Assembly: GCA_002704915.1 (NCBI GenBank)
Contig: PAIP01000068.1
Span: 283,117 to 347,116 of the forward strand
DNA: 64,000 bases
Reading direction: 5' to 3'
Source: Parvularcula sp.
GTDB taxonomy: Bacteria > Pseudomonadota > Alphaproteobacteria > Caulobacterales > Parvularculaceae
This document shows positions 34,999-44,588 of this stretch, one piece after another; the stretch's first letter is position 1; each line of letters begins with the position of its first letter. A program made the position numbers and the translations under genes. The notes beneath the pieces were generated by a model. The model did no database searches and was not told the origin of the DNA. It saw only the letters and a program-made list of their open reading frames with translations.

Positions 34999-36042
34999 AT
35001 GCCCGATTTTCAGTCTTTCTCGCTCACGATCAATCTTGTGATCTTCGCCGTCGCTGCGGCGGCTGTATGGCTCGCAGGAACAAAGATCGCCGGTTACGCC
35101 GATGAACTTGCCGAGCGCACCGGGCTCGGCGAGGCGCTGATGGGTCTTTTGCTGCTGGCCGGCGTCACCTCCCTGCCGGAAGTCGCGACCAGTTTCGCCG
35201 CCGCCCAAGCGGGAGACGCCCCGCTCGCCGTCAACAATCTCCTCGGCAGCATCGTTTTGCAGGTCGCCATTCTCGCTTTCGCCGATGCGGTTTACGGCAA
35301 GCATGCCTTGACCTCAGTCGTCCCCGATCCGGTCGTCATGCTTCAGGGCGCTCTCAATATATGCCTTTTATCCTTTGTCGCTCTTGCTGTGCTCGCCGGT
35401 GACACGGCGCTCTTCGGCGCCAGCGCCTGGACATGGGGACTTTTCGCAGGCGCGATGTACAGCCTGAAAAAACTGACCGAAGCCAAAGGCCGGCAGCCAT
35501 GGATCGCCAATGAAAAAACCGAACGGCCGGAAACAAAAAGCAAAAAACCTTATGCCGACGACTCCATGACGCGGCTGATCGTCAAGACCGGCGCCGCAGC
35601 CCTAATTATTCTCACGGCGGGCGCGATCGTTTCCCAGTCCGGCGGCGCGATCGCAGAACAGAGCGGCCTCGGGTCTTCTTTCATGGGCGTCGCCTTTGTC
35701 GCCATCGCAACGTCTCTTCCCGAAGCGAGCACGGTCTTCGCAGCGGCGCGACGCGGTCTTTACACCATGGCGATTTCAGACATTCTCGGCACGAATATTT
35801 TGAATGTCGCGCTTGTTTTCGGCGTCGACATGATCGCCGGGGGCGATCCGGTTTTGTCAGTAGTGGGTGATTTCGCGGCCGTCGCCGCCCTTCTGGGCGT
35901 TGCGACGACGGGCTTCTTCCTCATGGGGCTGGCCGAGCGGCGCGACGCCGCCATCCTGCGCATGGGGATCGATTCCATCCTTGTCGTCATTACTTATATT
36001 GGCGGGCTTGTTCTTCTCTATTCCATGCGGGGAACACCATGA
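34999..36042 (+). CDS. CaCA-family Na+/Ca2+ exchanger-like protein
   Basis: The 347-residue membrane protein has ~10 helices and the paired alpha-repeats of CaCA antiporters: GLGEALMGLLLLAGVTSLPEVATSFAAA (first) and GLGSSFMGVAFVAIATSLPEASTVFAAARRG (second), both with the ion-binding TSLPE. Such proteins exchange Na+ or H+ for Ca2+. Its place between oxidase subunits II and I, with 3-bp spacing and a 4-bp overlap, is unusual and suggests it is co-expressed with the respiratory complex. Confidence 0.88.
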   Translation: MPDFQSFSLTINLVIFAVAAAAVWLAGTKIAGYADELAERTGLGEALMGLLLLAGVTSLPEVATSFAAAQAGDAPLAVNNLLGSIVLQVAILAFADAVYGKHALTSVVPDPVVMLQGALNICLLSFVALAVLAGDTALFGASAWTWGLFAGAMYSLKKLTEAKGRQPWIANEKTERPETKSKKPYADDSMTRLIVKTGAAALIILTAGAIVSQSGGAIAEQSGLGSSFMGVAFVAIATSLPEASTVFAAARRGLYTMAISDILGTNILNVALVFGVDMIAGGDPVLSVVGDFAAVAALLGVATTGFFLMGLAERRDAAILRMGIDSILVVITYIGGLVLLYSMRGTP

Positions 36043-38582
36043 GCTGTCCCGCCGATTACGAACTTCCCAATCCCGGGCCACGCCCCGAAGGCGAGCGCGA
36101 AGAGCTTTTACGCATCTGGAAAACACCCGGCGGCTGGCGCCTGCCCACAGCCGTCAACAATACGGTCATCGGACTTCTTTATATTGGCGCCGCATTCGCC
36201 TTTTTTGTCGGGGCCGGCATCCTCGCTCTTGTGATGCGAACGCAGCTCGCCCTGCCGGACAACGATCTCGTCAGCCAAAATCTCTATAACCAGCTTTTCA
36301 CCGTTCACGGCACGACCATGATGTTTCTTTTCGCCGTGCCGGCCATGGAGGCGCTTGGCGTCATGCTGCTGCCGCAAATGCTCGCAGCGCGCGATCTTCC
36401 CTTCCCGCGCCTTTCCGCCTTCGCCATCTGGGCCTATGTCGTGGGCGGCAGCGTTTTCTTTCTGACCGTCTTTCTCGATCTTGCGCCCAAAGGCGGCTGG
36501 TTCATGTATCCGCCGCTGACGCTCACCCAGTTCTCGCCCGGCGATAATGCGGATTTCTGGCTCCTCGGCATCGGCTTTATCGAAATCTCCGCCATCGCCG
36601 GCGCGATTGAAATCATCGTCGGCGTCCTGCGCACGCGCCCGCCCGGCATGTCGCTCGACAAACTGCCGATCTTCGGCTGGGCGATGCTGATTTTTGCTGG
36701 CATGATCATGGTGGCGTTTCCGGCGGTCATTCTCGCCACCATGTTTCTCGAAATCGAACGCGCTTTCGGGTGGCCTTTCTTTTCGCCGGAAGGCGGCGGC
36801 GATCCGCTGTTATGGCAGCATCTGTTCTGGTTTTTCGGCCATCCGGAAGTCTACATCATCTTCCTGCCGGCCGCGGGGCTCGTCTCCATGATTGTGCCGA
36901 CCATGGCGCGGACCCCGCTGGTGGGCTACCGCCTCATCGTTGTCGCACTGATCGCCACTGGTTTTTTCAGTTTCGGCCTGTGGGTGCATCACATGTTCGC
37001 CACCGGCATACCCGCGATGAGTCTCGCTTTCTTTTCAGCCGCCAGCATGGCCGTCGCGATCCCTTCCGGCATCCAGATATTTTCCTGGATCGCCACCATC
37101 GCCGATTCCAAAGGCAAATATCAGATCAATGTGCCGTCGCTTTTCGTTCTCGGCATGCTGTTCATTTTCACCCTCGGCGGCCTCACCGGCGTGATGGTCG
37201 CCATGATTCCGTTCGATCTCCAGGCCCATGACACCTATTTCATCGTCGCGCATATGCACTACGTCATGATCGGCGGCATGGTGTTCCCGCTCTTCGCCTG
37301 TTTTTATTACTGGGTTCCCATGGTTGCGAAAAAGCGCTTGTCGGAGCGCCTCGGGCGCTGGACATTCTGGCTGATGTTCATCGGTTTCAATGTCGCGTTC
37401 CTGCCCATGCACCTGACCGGTCTGCTCGGCATGCCGCGACGCATATGGACATATCCCTCTGGACTTGGATGGGACGGGCTCAACATGATCTCCACCATCG
37501 GCGCCTATATGATCGCCGCGGGCGTTTTGGTTTTCATTATCGACCTCATCCGTAATTTTCGCGTCGGCGAAGGCGGCGAGCCGAATCCATGGGGCGCCGG
37601 CACGCTCGAATTCCTGCCGCAGGATGTTTATTCCACACGCTCTATTCCTCATATCACCAGCCGCGACACCTTATGGGATCAGCCTAATCTCGCCGAGGAA
37701 GTCGAAAGCGGTCAGCATTATCTGCCCAATGCGCCGACCGGCGGACGCGAGACCATTGTCACTTCCGCCATCGAGGCGAAACCGCAATATGTGGTGCAGA
37801 TGCCGGGCCCCGGCTGGGCCCATGTCTGCGCCGCGGTTTTCACCGCCGCTTGCTTTTTGCTGCTCACCATCAAGGTTGTGACGCTGGCGGTTATTTGCGC
37901 AGGCATTGCTGTCGTCTCCTGTCTTGTCTGGGTCTGGGACATCGACAAGGGCCCCGACAAGGGGCCCGTCGATATCGGCGGCGGGCACAGACTGCCTGTC
38001 TATATGACCGGCCCCTCCGCTCACGGATGGTGGGCGATGATCGTTCTCATGATTGTCGCCGGATCGCTCTATCTCGCCTACCTCTTTTCCTACTTGTACA
38101 CTTGGACGGTGACGCCGGAGGTCTGGCCCGACGCCGCTGATGAGCTTGCATCGCTGCGTTGGCCTGCGCTGTCGGCGCTCTCTTTCGTCTGTGGCGCTGC
38201 CGTTTACTGGTTCGCGCAGAAGTCGCTCGGACCCCGCTCGGCGCGACATGCGTTGACGCCCGGGCTCCTGCTGCTGGGCGCTCTGTTGATCAGCGCCGGC
38301 CTCGGCTTTGAAATATACGGCCACTGGTCTGCGGGCTTGCGCGGTCCTCAGTCCAGCTTTGACGCGCTTACTTACATGGCGAGCTTTCTGACCGGGGAGA
38401 TCGTTGTCGCGATCCTGATTATGACGGTGTATGTGACCGCCCGGCATTTTACCGGCAAGCTCGACAATGTGCGCTTCGCCAGTCTCGAGAACACAAACCT
38501 TCTTGTCTATTACATGACGGCCCAAGCCCTAATCGGACTTGTGGTGGTTCACGGATTCCCCAGACTGGTCGGCGCGTCATGA
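36039..38582 (+). CDS. Cytochrome c oxidase subunit I+III fusion
   Basis: The 847-residue protein fuses the haem-copper subunit I (~1-560) to a subunit III-like domain (~600-847). Haem and CuB ligands are His90, His268 (GHPEVY, cross-linked Tyr272, Glu270 of the D-channel), His317/His318 (WVHHMF), and His406/His408 (AHMHYVM). The D-channel Asp is at 119 (ARDLPFPR). At the place of the A-family K-channel lysine (family TGIKIFSW) this protein has SGIQIFSW, with Gln346. It reduces oxygen to water and pumps protons, with subunit II upstream. It overlaps its neighbours by 4 bp on both sides. Confidence 0.95.
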   Translation: MSCPADYELPNPGPRPEGEREELLRIWKTPGGWRLPTAVNNTVIGLLYIGAAFAFFVGAGILALVMRTQLALPDNDLVSQNLYNQLFTVHGTTMMFLFAVPAMEALGVMLLPQMLAARDLPFPRLSAFAIWAYVVGGSVFFLTVFLDLAPKGGWFMYPPLTLTQFSPGDNADFWLLGIGFIEISAIAGAIEIIVGVLRTRPPGMSLDKLPIFGWAMLIFAGMIMVAFPAVILATMFLEIERAFGWPFFSPEGGGDPLLWQHLFWFFGHPEVYIIFLPAAGLVSMIVPTMARTPLVGYRLIVVALIATGFFSFGLWVHHMFATGIPAMSLAFFSAASMAVAIPSGIQIFSWIATIADSKGKYQINVPSLFVLGMLFIFTLGGLTGVMVAMIPFDLQAHDTYFIVAHMHYVMIGGMVFPLFACFYYWVPMVAKKRLSERLGRWTFWLMFIGFNVAFLPMHLTGLLGMPRRIWTYPSGLGWDGLNMISTIGAYMIAAGVLVFIIDLIRNFRVGEGGEPNPWGAGTLEFLPQDVYSTRSIPHITSRDTLWDQPNLAEEVESGQHYLPNAPTGGRETIVTSAIEAKPQYVVQMPGPGWAHVCAAVFTAACFLLLTIKVVTLAVICAGIAVVSCLVWVWDIDKGPDKGPVDIGGGHRLPVYMTGPSAHGWWAMIVLMIVAGSLYLAYLFSYLYTWTVTPEVWPDAADELASLRWPALSALSFVCGAAVYWFAQKSLGPRSARHALTPGLLLLGALLISAGLGFEIYGHWSAGLRGPQSSFDALTYMASFLTGEIVVAILIMTVYVTARHFTGKLDNVRFASLENTNLLVYYMTAQALIGLVVVHGFPRLVGAS

Positions 38583-38947
38583 GCGAAGCGGGCGAACAGT
38601 TCTGGCGGGCGACCCTCTATTCGCTCTTCGGTCCCTTGCTGTGGACTCTGCACTTCGCGCTTGTCTATGGCGGCCAGCACGTCGCCTGCGCGGCCCCGGT
38701 GTCCGCCGCTTCGGCGTGGATTACCGGCGGAATCATCGCGGCGACAATCATTATCGCTATCCCGCTGTCTGTCGCCAGCTTTCGCGCCGACGTCCTGGCT
38801 AAATTGTTTGCCCTTTCCGACTCGAATGTTGACACAAGCCGTTTTCTGGTTCGAGCGATGAGGCTGCTATCTCTGCTCTCGCTTTTCGGCGTCATCTGGG
38901 CTGGCGCCGCTGCAGCTTTTTTGCCTGCCTGTCCGGCGCTGCGATAA
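38579..38947 (+). CDS. Small membrane protein at end of oxidase operon
   Basis: The 122-residue protein has three likely membrane helices (FGPLLWTLHFALVYGGQHVAC, ITGGIIAATIIIAIPLSVA and LLSLLSLFGVIWAGAAAAFL). No family is recognised, but its ATG overlaps the oxidase stop (ATGA), so it is co-translated and is probably an accessory or fourth subunit of the complex. Three cysteines are scattered through it. Confidence 0.75.
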   Translation: MSEAGEQFWRATLYSLFGPLLWTLHFALVYGGQHVACAAPVSAASAWITGGIIAATIIIAIPLSVASFRADVLAKLFALSDSNVDTSRFLVRAMRLLSLLSLFGVIWAGAAAAFLPACPALR

Positions 38948-39146
38948 CATGCAGCAACATCCATTACTTTTTCGCTCCGGAGCGTAAAGCCGCCGAACAA
39001 TACGCATCGCCTTCATCACGCCGCTCCTTTTGCTTCCAGCAACGAACGAAGATATGATTGTCAAATGGAACATGCCGCTTCGGAATTTAAGAACGAAGTT
39101 AAACGTCGCATGAGAACGCAATTGAGGACAACCACATCGGAACACC

Positions 39147-39734
39147 ATGAAATTTAACCAGGTTGAAAAATTTTTCTTCATGGCGACCCGCCTCTTTACG
39201 CTTGTGGCGGTAGCTGCGTCCTTGGGCGGCGCCCTCTTGATGTTTTATCTTGGCGCCGAAAACACTTTCAACGCTTTCGCGCATCAGTTCACGACATCGC
39301 CCAAGCCTGTGGAAGGACTGCCTGACGACGAGGCGACCGTGATCAGCTTGATGGTTGCGCTGGATAATTTTTTGATTGGCGTCGTTTTGTTGTTCTTCGG
39401 CTATGGCGTTTATGGCCTGTTCGTCCGCCCCGACTTCAATTCACGCGATCTCGGCTTGCCGGAATGGCTTCATGTGGACCAGATCGGTCAGCTCAAACAG
39501 ACCCTCGCTGAAGTCATCGTTGTTGTCTTGTTTGTGCTGTTTCTAAGGGTTGCCCTGCAGACATTTCAATCCGGCGCCGGCGCCATTACCCTTGCGGACG
39601 TTGGTAGGTTTTTAATGCTGCCCCTGGCGATCGTCCTGCTCGCCGCCGCCCTGCGGCTTGTGGAGTTGCACCCCAAACCAAGATCAAAAAGGAATGACAG
39701 CGCGCCGCCCACGAAATCTGCGGGTGGAAGTTGA
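39147..39734 (+). CDS. YqhA-like (UPF0114) membrane protein
   Basis: The 195-residue protein matches the UPF0114/YqhA pattern: an N-terminal EKFFFMATRLFTLVAVAASL helix, DNFLIGVVLLFFGYGVYGLFVRP, LGLPEWLHVDQIGQLKQTLAEVIVVVLFVLFL, and a last hydrophobic helix. The family's function is unknown; members sit in the inner membrane. It is ~200 bp after the oxidase operon, which may give it its own promoter. It converges with the FMN reductase gene. Confidence 0.82.
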   Translation: MKFNQVEKFFFMATRLFTLVAVAASLGGALLMFYLGAENTFNAFAHQFTTSPKPVEGLPDDEATVISLMVALDNFLIGVVLLFFGYGVYGLFVRPDFNSRDLGLPEWLHVDQIGQLKQTLAEVIVVVLFVLFLRVALQTFQSGAGAITLADVGRFLMLPLAIVLLAAALRLVELHPKPRSKRNDSAPPTKSAGGS

Positions 39735-39745
39735 TTTAGAGGCGC

Positions 39746-40306
39746 TCAGCTCACGTAAGGTTTGAGCCAGTTATCGAATTCCTCGACAAACTCTTGCAGA
39801 TAGCCTTGCGTTTCGTTGTCCTGGAGACGGCCTTCCTTGTCGAATTTATCATCGGCATTCGCAATCAGGATTTCCGTTGTCGGCAATAGCGGCATGCCAT
39901 TGTAAAACGCCACCTGGCGTAAATGCGCCTGCGCCCGGGCGGTGCCGATCATGCTGGGCGATGCGCCGATAATCGCGGCGGGCTTATTGAAAATCGGCCC
40001 CTTTCGCTCCGGCCGGGACAACCAGTCGATCGCGTTTTTGAGGACGCCGGGAATGCTGTAATTATATTCCGGCGTAGCAAAAATAATCGCCTCGGCAGGC
40101 TCCAACCGGTCGCGCAAGGCCTTCACCCGCGGCGGCCAGCCTTCAGCTTCCACGTCTTCGTTAAAGAGCGGAATATCTTCAAGCGTGACGATATCGAAGT
40201 TCCAATGGTCTGGCGCGCATATGCGAACAGCCTCCAGTGCTGAACTATTATACGATCCTTTCCGAAGGCTTCCGGAAATTCCGGCGATCTTAATGCTTTG
40301 GGCCAT
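39746..40306 (-). CDS. NADPH-dependent FMN reductase family protein
   Basis: The 186-residue protein is a flavodoxin-fold reductase: IAGISGSLRKGSYNSSAL phosphate-binding loop, ATPEYNYSIPGVLKNAIDWLSRP flavin-contact segment, and KPAAIIGASPSMIGTARAQ. Such enzymes reduce flavins or quinones with NAD(P)H in the cytoplasm. The start at 40306 (MAQSIKIAG) fits the family; the frame upstream lacks similarity. It is the last minus-strand gene, 63 bp after the CocE-type hydrolase gene. Confidence 0.92.
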   Translation of the reverse strand: MAQSIKIAGISGSLRKGSYNSSALEAVRICAPDHWNFDIVTLEDIPLFNEDVEAEGWPPRVKALRDRLEPAEAIIFATPEYNYSIPGVLKNAIDWLSRPERKGPIFNKPAAIIGASPSMIGTARAQAHLRQVAFYNGMPLLPTTEILIANADDKFDKEGRLQDNETQGYLQEFVEEFDNWLKPYVS

Positions 40307-40369
40307 GATCACTTCCAATGCTGCTCTATGCAGACAGAAATCCCCCCGTATTGTTCCGCGCACGCCGCG

Positions 40370-42388
40370 TCAAACGTGATCGCGCGGAATGATTTCGCTC
40401 CAGCTTTTGCAGACAAATCGCGACTCGCCCTCAAACGCATCCAGCTCGGCGTCTATGTAGAAATTGTCGCGATCGGAGCGCAGGCAGGTTCTTGTCCGCG
40501 TAGTGACGGTCCAGTCACCGCGGCGCAACATTCGCCGCCACTCGGTTTCGCCGCGAACCGACGTGAAATCACCCGTTTCCGCTGAATAAGTTTCGGTCGC
40601 CCGCGCGCCCACCGTCAAATCAATGTCGTCGAGTCGCATGACGCCGCGATCGTCGATAACTTGGAGTTCAGACGTGTTTTTGCCGAGATCGCGCACAACT
40701 CTCCAGGCATGTTCGGGCGTTTCTAATGGAGTGATTGCGGGGCCCGGCGCGCCCACCGCTTCGTCAAACTGCTTTTCTTCGCCGCGCCCCGCCGGGCGCA
40801 TGGGGATGAAAATACGGCTCTCGCCCGTCCAGATGCGTAGCCGCGTCGATTGCGGCGGCGTCCAGGCCAGCGGCCAGTAGACGGTGGAGACGGCGATGCG
40901 GATGCGGTGTCCCTTGGGAAAATGCTGCGCAATATGATTCAGCGGCAGGCGAATTTTGTATTTCTCTCCGGGTTCAAGCCGTTCGGGATGCTGACGGCTA
41001 TTGCGATGCGTGAGATTAAGCAGGCCATAGGTGACGCGCGTGACCTGATGATCGGGGCGCATGTCGGACATGCGCACGGCGACCATCGCGATGGGCGCAT
41101 CGGACGAAAGCGTGAGTTCGACCTCAGGCGCGCCGAGGACATCTACGGATTCTTCGAGAGGATCGGTCTGGAAGACCAGGCCGCCGCCATCTTCCGTGCG
41201 CTGATCGCCGGCAAGATCCGGCCCGTTGGCGTAGGAACACCATTTGCCCGCAAAAAGCCCCAGCGTAACCGGAGACTGCACATCAAGGGGTTTCGTTTCG
41301 GACGCTTCACCGGCCTCCGCAAGATGCCGGCCCACATCAAGGGTCAAACATTTTTTCTCCGCATCCGCCGGCGGCCATTCATTTTCGACAATCCACCGCC
41401 CCGGCCGTCGCGCCTCAGATGGATTTGGCGGCGCGCTGTCTTGCAGATATGCGGCAAGACGCGGTTCATCCTCGATCCCGTTCGGCTCATCCTTGAGCCA
41501 ACGATCCCACCAGCGCAGCGCTTCGCCCAGAAAATCGATCGACGGTCCGGGACGGCCGAAATGCGGATAGGCATGCCCCCATGGGCCCACCAGCCCCTTG
41601 GTGACGCCTTTCAAGTTTTCGAGGAGGCGGAATACAGTGTTGGTGTAGCCGTCGGCCCAGCCACTGACAGCGAAGACCGGAATGTCGATGTCCTCATAGC
41701 GTTCACACACAGAAGCGTGGCGCCAGTACCCGTCGCGGCGCTGGTGCTGCAGCCAGGTTTTCAGCCAAAAGCCGCTGCCCTCCAGCCTGTCACGCCACAT
41801 TTCACGCCAGCGGTTTCCCACTAGCGCCGGATCCGGCGGCATGGTGTTGAAGGAAAACATGACAGACGCCCAAGAGAGATTATCGCCCAGCAAGACGCCG
41901 CCCATATGATGAATATCATCCGCATAGCGGTCATCGCTTGACGACACCGAAATGATCGCCTTCAGGGGCTCGGGCCGCATCGCCGCGATCTGCAGCGCAT
42001 TAAAACCGCCCCAGGAAATCCCCATCATGCCGACCTTGCCTGTGCTCCAGGGCTGTTTGGCCAGCCAGTTGATCGCCGCGACGCCGTCATCGAGCTCGCT
42101 CTGTAAATATTCGTCCTTCAGAACGCCTTCCGACTCACCGCTGCCGCGAAGGTCGAGGCGCACACAGGCATATCCGTGTCCCGCCAGATATTTATGCGTC
42201 TGCTCATCGCGAACCGTCGTGCCGAATCGTTTTCGATAGGGAATGTATTCAAGAATAACCGGAACCGGCCGGTCATCGGAATCGACCGGGCGCCATATCC
42301 GGGCCGCCAGCTTGCAGCCGTCTGCGCCCGGTATCCAGACATTCTCTTCTTCTATGATTTCATGAGGGAAAGAGTCGACTGTTTTCAT
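40370..42388 (-). CDS. CocE/NonD-family (X-Pro dipeptidyl-peptidase-like) hydrolase
   Basis: The 672-residue protein has the alpha/beta-hydrolase core (~20-370) with the nucleophile in GISWGGFNA (Ser125), the acid in GWADGYTN and the histidine in GPWGHAYP, plus the C-terminal jelly-roll domain of CocE-type enzymes. These cleave esters, amides or N-terminal X-Pro dipeptides. No signal peptide is seen. The ATG at 42388 overlaps the ATP-grasp stop (ATGA), which sets the start. A second member of the family is cut off at 54.5 kb in the same cluster. Confidence 0.9.
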   Translation of the reverse strand: MKTVDSFPHEIIEEENVWIPGADGCKLAARIWRPVDSDDRPVPVILEYIPYRKRFGTTVRDEQTHKYLAGHGYACVRLDLRGSGESEGVLKDEYLQSELDDGVAAINWLAKQPWSTGKVGMMGISWGGFNALQIAAMRPEPLKAIISVSSSDDRYADDIHHMGGVLLGDNLSWASVMFSFNTMPPDPALVGNRWREMWRDRLEGSGFWLKTWLQHQRRDGYWRHASVCERYEDIDIPVFAVSGWADGYTNTVFRLLENLKGVTKGLVGPWGHAYPHFGRPGPSIDFLGEALRWWDRWLKDEPNGIEDEPRLAAYLQDSAPPNPSEARRPGRWIVENEWPPADAEKKCLTLDVGRHLAEAGEASETKPLDVQSPVTLGLFAGKWCSYANGPDLAGDQRTEDGGGLVFQTDPLEESVDVLGAPEVELTLSSDAPIAMVAVRMSDMRPDHQVTRVTYGLLNLTHRNSRQHPERLEPGEKYKIRLPLNHIAQHFPKGHRIRIAVSTVYWPLAWTPPQSTRLRIWTGESRIFIPMRPAGRGEEKQFDEAVGAPGPAITPLETPEHAWRVVRDLGKNTSELQVIDDRGVMRLDDIDLTVGARATETYSAETGDFTSVRGETEWRRMLRRGDWTVTTRTRTCLRSDRDNFYIDAELDAFEGESRFVCKSWSEIIPRDHV

Positions 42389-43689
42389 GACGTTGCCGGT
42401 ATCGGTTTGATTAGGAAAGTCAGGGAATCGATGCACCTGTTATACTCGTCCTCCAGCATTTGCTGGCCATCCCCGCCGAGAAAGATATCCGCCAATTCGT
42501 AGCTGTAACTATCCTGATAAAACAGCTCCGAAAGCTTCACGCCCTTTTCTACAAGAATATTGACGTTTATATCCGGCAGGATTTTCGCAAGCTTTTCGAT
42601 TTGATCTTTGTCCGGGATATCAGCAACGATCCCGTCGGCTTCGTGGGAACGGAGCATGTATTTCGCCGCCACCTTGTTTTCCCCTTCGCCTCTTGGCATT
42701 TCGGGTTGGCGTCCCAGCGCCAGATCAATTGCGACTTTATGATGGGACACCCCGTCCACCATCCTAAAAAGCGGCGCGTGCGATTTTGAAATTCTGGGAT
42801 TTATCTCCAGAATATGGAGCTTGTCCTCATCGGGATCCCAGAAGAATTCGATATTGAAAGGCGCGTTGTCATAGCCGATCTGATCGATAAGGCGCGCCGT
42901 GATTTCGCTCGCGCGCTTTGTCGTCTCTTCAGGCAAATCGGCCGGATATTGGTAAGATGAGAAGCTCGACCGATGCTGGCCTTCGCGGATGGAAGCGACA
43001 ACGCCGTAAATGACGGTATTCCCGTTCCAGACATACCCTTCGAGCGTGAATTGTCTGGACGCCGAAATAATGCCTTCCGCAATTGCATAATTTCCGTCGA
43101 TTTCCGCGACTTCAGGATCCACCTCCACATGGTTGAGGAATTCATTGAAAGGCTCGCCGATCAGGTGGATTCTTTGGCGACAGGTATGAAGCGCTTTGTC
43201 CAAATCACTCGTATCCTCGACCATAAAACCAAGGACTGATGAATGGCCTTTCACCGGTTTCAGCCAGAAAGGAAACTCAGGCGCCGATACGCCCCGCCCG
43301 GTCGCAAACGGATTGATCGCCTTATAATTCGGCGTATCGTCAGGAAAGGCATGTGACTGGACGAAGCGCATCCAGTATTTGTGCTCGCATTTGGCGACCG
43401 CCTCCGGCGAAGCGCCGGGAAGATCATACTCTCGCCTCAAAAGGGAGACCAAAGAGGTTACGGGAAAATCGAGATCGCCGATGATCGCGTCCGGCTCGAC
43501 ATCGCTTTCATCAATCGCCTCTTTCGCCCGGGCATAGAGATCTTCGAAATTTATTCGGCCATGAGAAGGCTGCACATCCTGCCTGTCGAGAACCTTGATC
43601 GCAGCAGACCCTTCCTTCTCGGCAATCTCGCGGACGAGGCCGAAATCGAATTTACTGTTTCCAATAGAGAAAATGGCTTTTTGGTCCAT
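42385..43689 (-). CDS. ATP-grasp domain enzyme
   Basis: The 434-residue protein has an N-terminal pre-ATP-grasp part (MDQKAIFSIGNSKFDFGL..), the ATP-binding lysine region FPFWLKPVKGHSSVLGF, GEPFNEFLNHVEVDPEVAEIDG, and the Mg2+/ATP-binding end NIEFFWDPDEDKLHILEINPRISKSHAPLF. ATP-grasp enzymes of this kind join a carboxylate to an amine through acyl-phosphate. Together with the hydrolases nearby it may make or modify an amide or peptide. It starts a two-gene unit after a 385-bp gap. Substrate unknown. Confidence 0.88.
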   Translation of the reverse strand: MDQKAIFSIGNSKFDFGLVREIAEKEGSAAIKVLDRQDVQPSHGRINFEDLYARAKEAIDESDVEPDAIIGDLDFPVTSLVSLLRREYDLPGASPEAVAKCEHKYWMRFVQSHAFPDDTPNYKAINPFATGRGVSAPEFPFWLKPVKGHSSVLGFMVEDTSDLDKALHTCRQRIHLIGEPFNEFLNHVEVDPEVAEIDGNYAIAEGIISASRQFTLEGYVWNGNTVIYGVVASIREGQHRSSFSSYQYPADLPEETTKRASEITARLIDQIGYDNAPFNIEFFWDPDEDKLHILEINPRISKSHAPLFRMVDGVSHHKVAIDLALGRQPEMPRGEGENKVAAKYMLRSHEADGIVADIPDKDQIEKLAKILPDINVNILVEKGVKLSELFYQDSYSYELADIFLGGDGQQMLEDEYNRCIDSLTFLIKPIPATS

Positions 43690-43737
43690 GAAAAGGAAAC
43701 AACAACAGCCCCACCATGTTCCATTACTTACGAGAAA

Positions 43738-43925
43738 TTAGTTTCGGACGGACGTGTCCTCCCCGCCCCGCGAGCCGCAACCGTCTTCGTAAAAACGGCG
43801 ACGCCCCTTCCTGGGAAACGAACGCAAAGCCCGCGCGCATCCTCGCGCCGTCCTTATCCGGACCGCAGGTCCGGCCGCCTTCGAGGCAGGGATCCGTGAA
43901 GACCAAGACGACTGCCACGCCTTAC
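43738..43925. repeat. Repeat-like intergenic element
   Basis: The 385-bp gap between 43690 and 44074 holds a GC-rich stretch with a GGACC-gca-GGTCC hairpin and open frames on both strands whose translations are arginine/proline-rich and lack gene character. It resembles a dispersed intergenic repeat of the type that yields spurious proteins, but no second copy is in this window. No gene is called. Confidence 0.35.
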
Positions 43926-44074
43926 ATCGGTCGCGGATTTGTAAGAACTGATCTAACATCGCACCCGGATGCGGCCGCCGCCAGTCCAAGGGTCTCGCGC
44001 GTCAAACTCGTTAATTATTGACTTCACATCCGACAGTCCGACGAGTTCATGCGGACGTCACTCTCCCAGCTACA

Positions 44075-44581
44075 TCAAACGTCCAACTGCAGCCCGGTCG
44101 TGAATATAGCAACCATGGCGAAGTAGCCTATCGTCACAAGAAGTTCGACGATTTGACGTTCGTCAAGCGCGTCCGTGAGCTCGCTAAAGTCGAAGTTCGC
44201 CACCATCTCTGGCGCTTGGAAATAAACATCGACCAGCGCCAATACGCGCTGCTCCAGGGGCGCAAACGCTTCGCCCCCTTCCTCACATTGCGATTGCATC
44301 ACCTTGTCTTCAGACATGCCAATTTGGCGTGCAACCCGCTGATGTTGCGCCAGCACATATGGGGCGTTGCAGCGATATGCGACCCGCAACGCCGCAATCT
44401 CGCGCAACTCCGGCGACAGCGCGCCTTCCATCATGACCGCAGCGCCAAGTCCTGCGAACCGCCGCGCCAGGACGGGACTATGCGCAAGAGTGGCGAACAG
44501 GTCCAAAGGCGGCGCCTTGGCGAGAAATTCATCCTGTTCCGGGTTGCCCATTCCTGGACGAAGCAAACTGACTAACGTCAT
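44075..44581 (-). CDS. AhpD-like/carboxymuconolactone decarboxylase family protein
   Basis: The 168-residue helical protein has the CMD/AhpD fold features: HSPVLARRFAGLGAAVM, ALSPELREIAALRVAYRCNAPYVLAQH, LDERQIVELLVTIGYFAMVAIF. The usual CxxC of AhpD peroxidase-like members is reduced to one cysteine (RCNAPYV, where CxxC/CxxH would be), so it is unlikely to be a peroxidase. A good GAGGTCAAG ribosome binding site marks ATG 44581, 7 bp after the amidase stop. Confidence 0.85.
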   Translation of the reverse strand: MTLVSLLRPGMGNPEQDEFLAKAPPLDLFATLAHSPVLARRFAGLGAAVMMEGALSPELREIAALRVAYRCNAPYVLAQHQRVARQIGMSEDKVMQSQCEEGGEAFAPLEQRVLALVDVYFQAPEMVANFDFSELTDALDERQIVELLVTIGYFAMVAIFTTGLQLDV

Positions 44582-44588
44582 CTTGACC

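Noticed and set aside
33994..35304. 436-codon open frame antisense to coxB and the cytochrome gene
   Set aside because: Same reason; coxB with CuA ligands and CGGCH occupies the plus strand.
43716..44021. 101-codon frame in the gap before the AhpD-like gene
   Set aside because: Arg/Pro/Ser-rich translation over a hairpin-bearing repeat-like region; no gene character.
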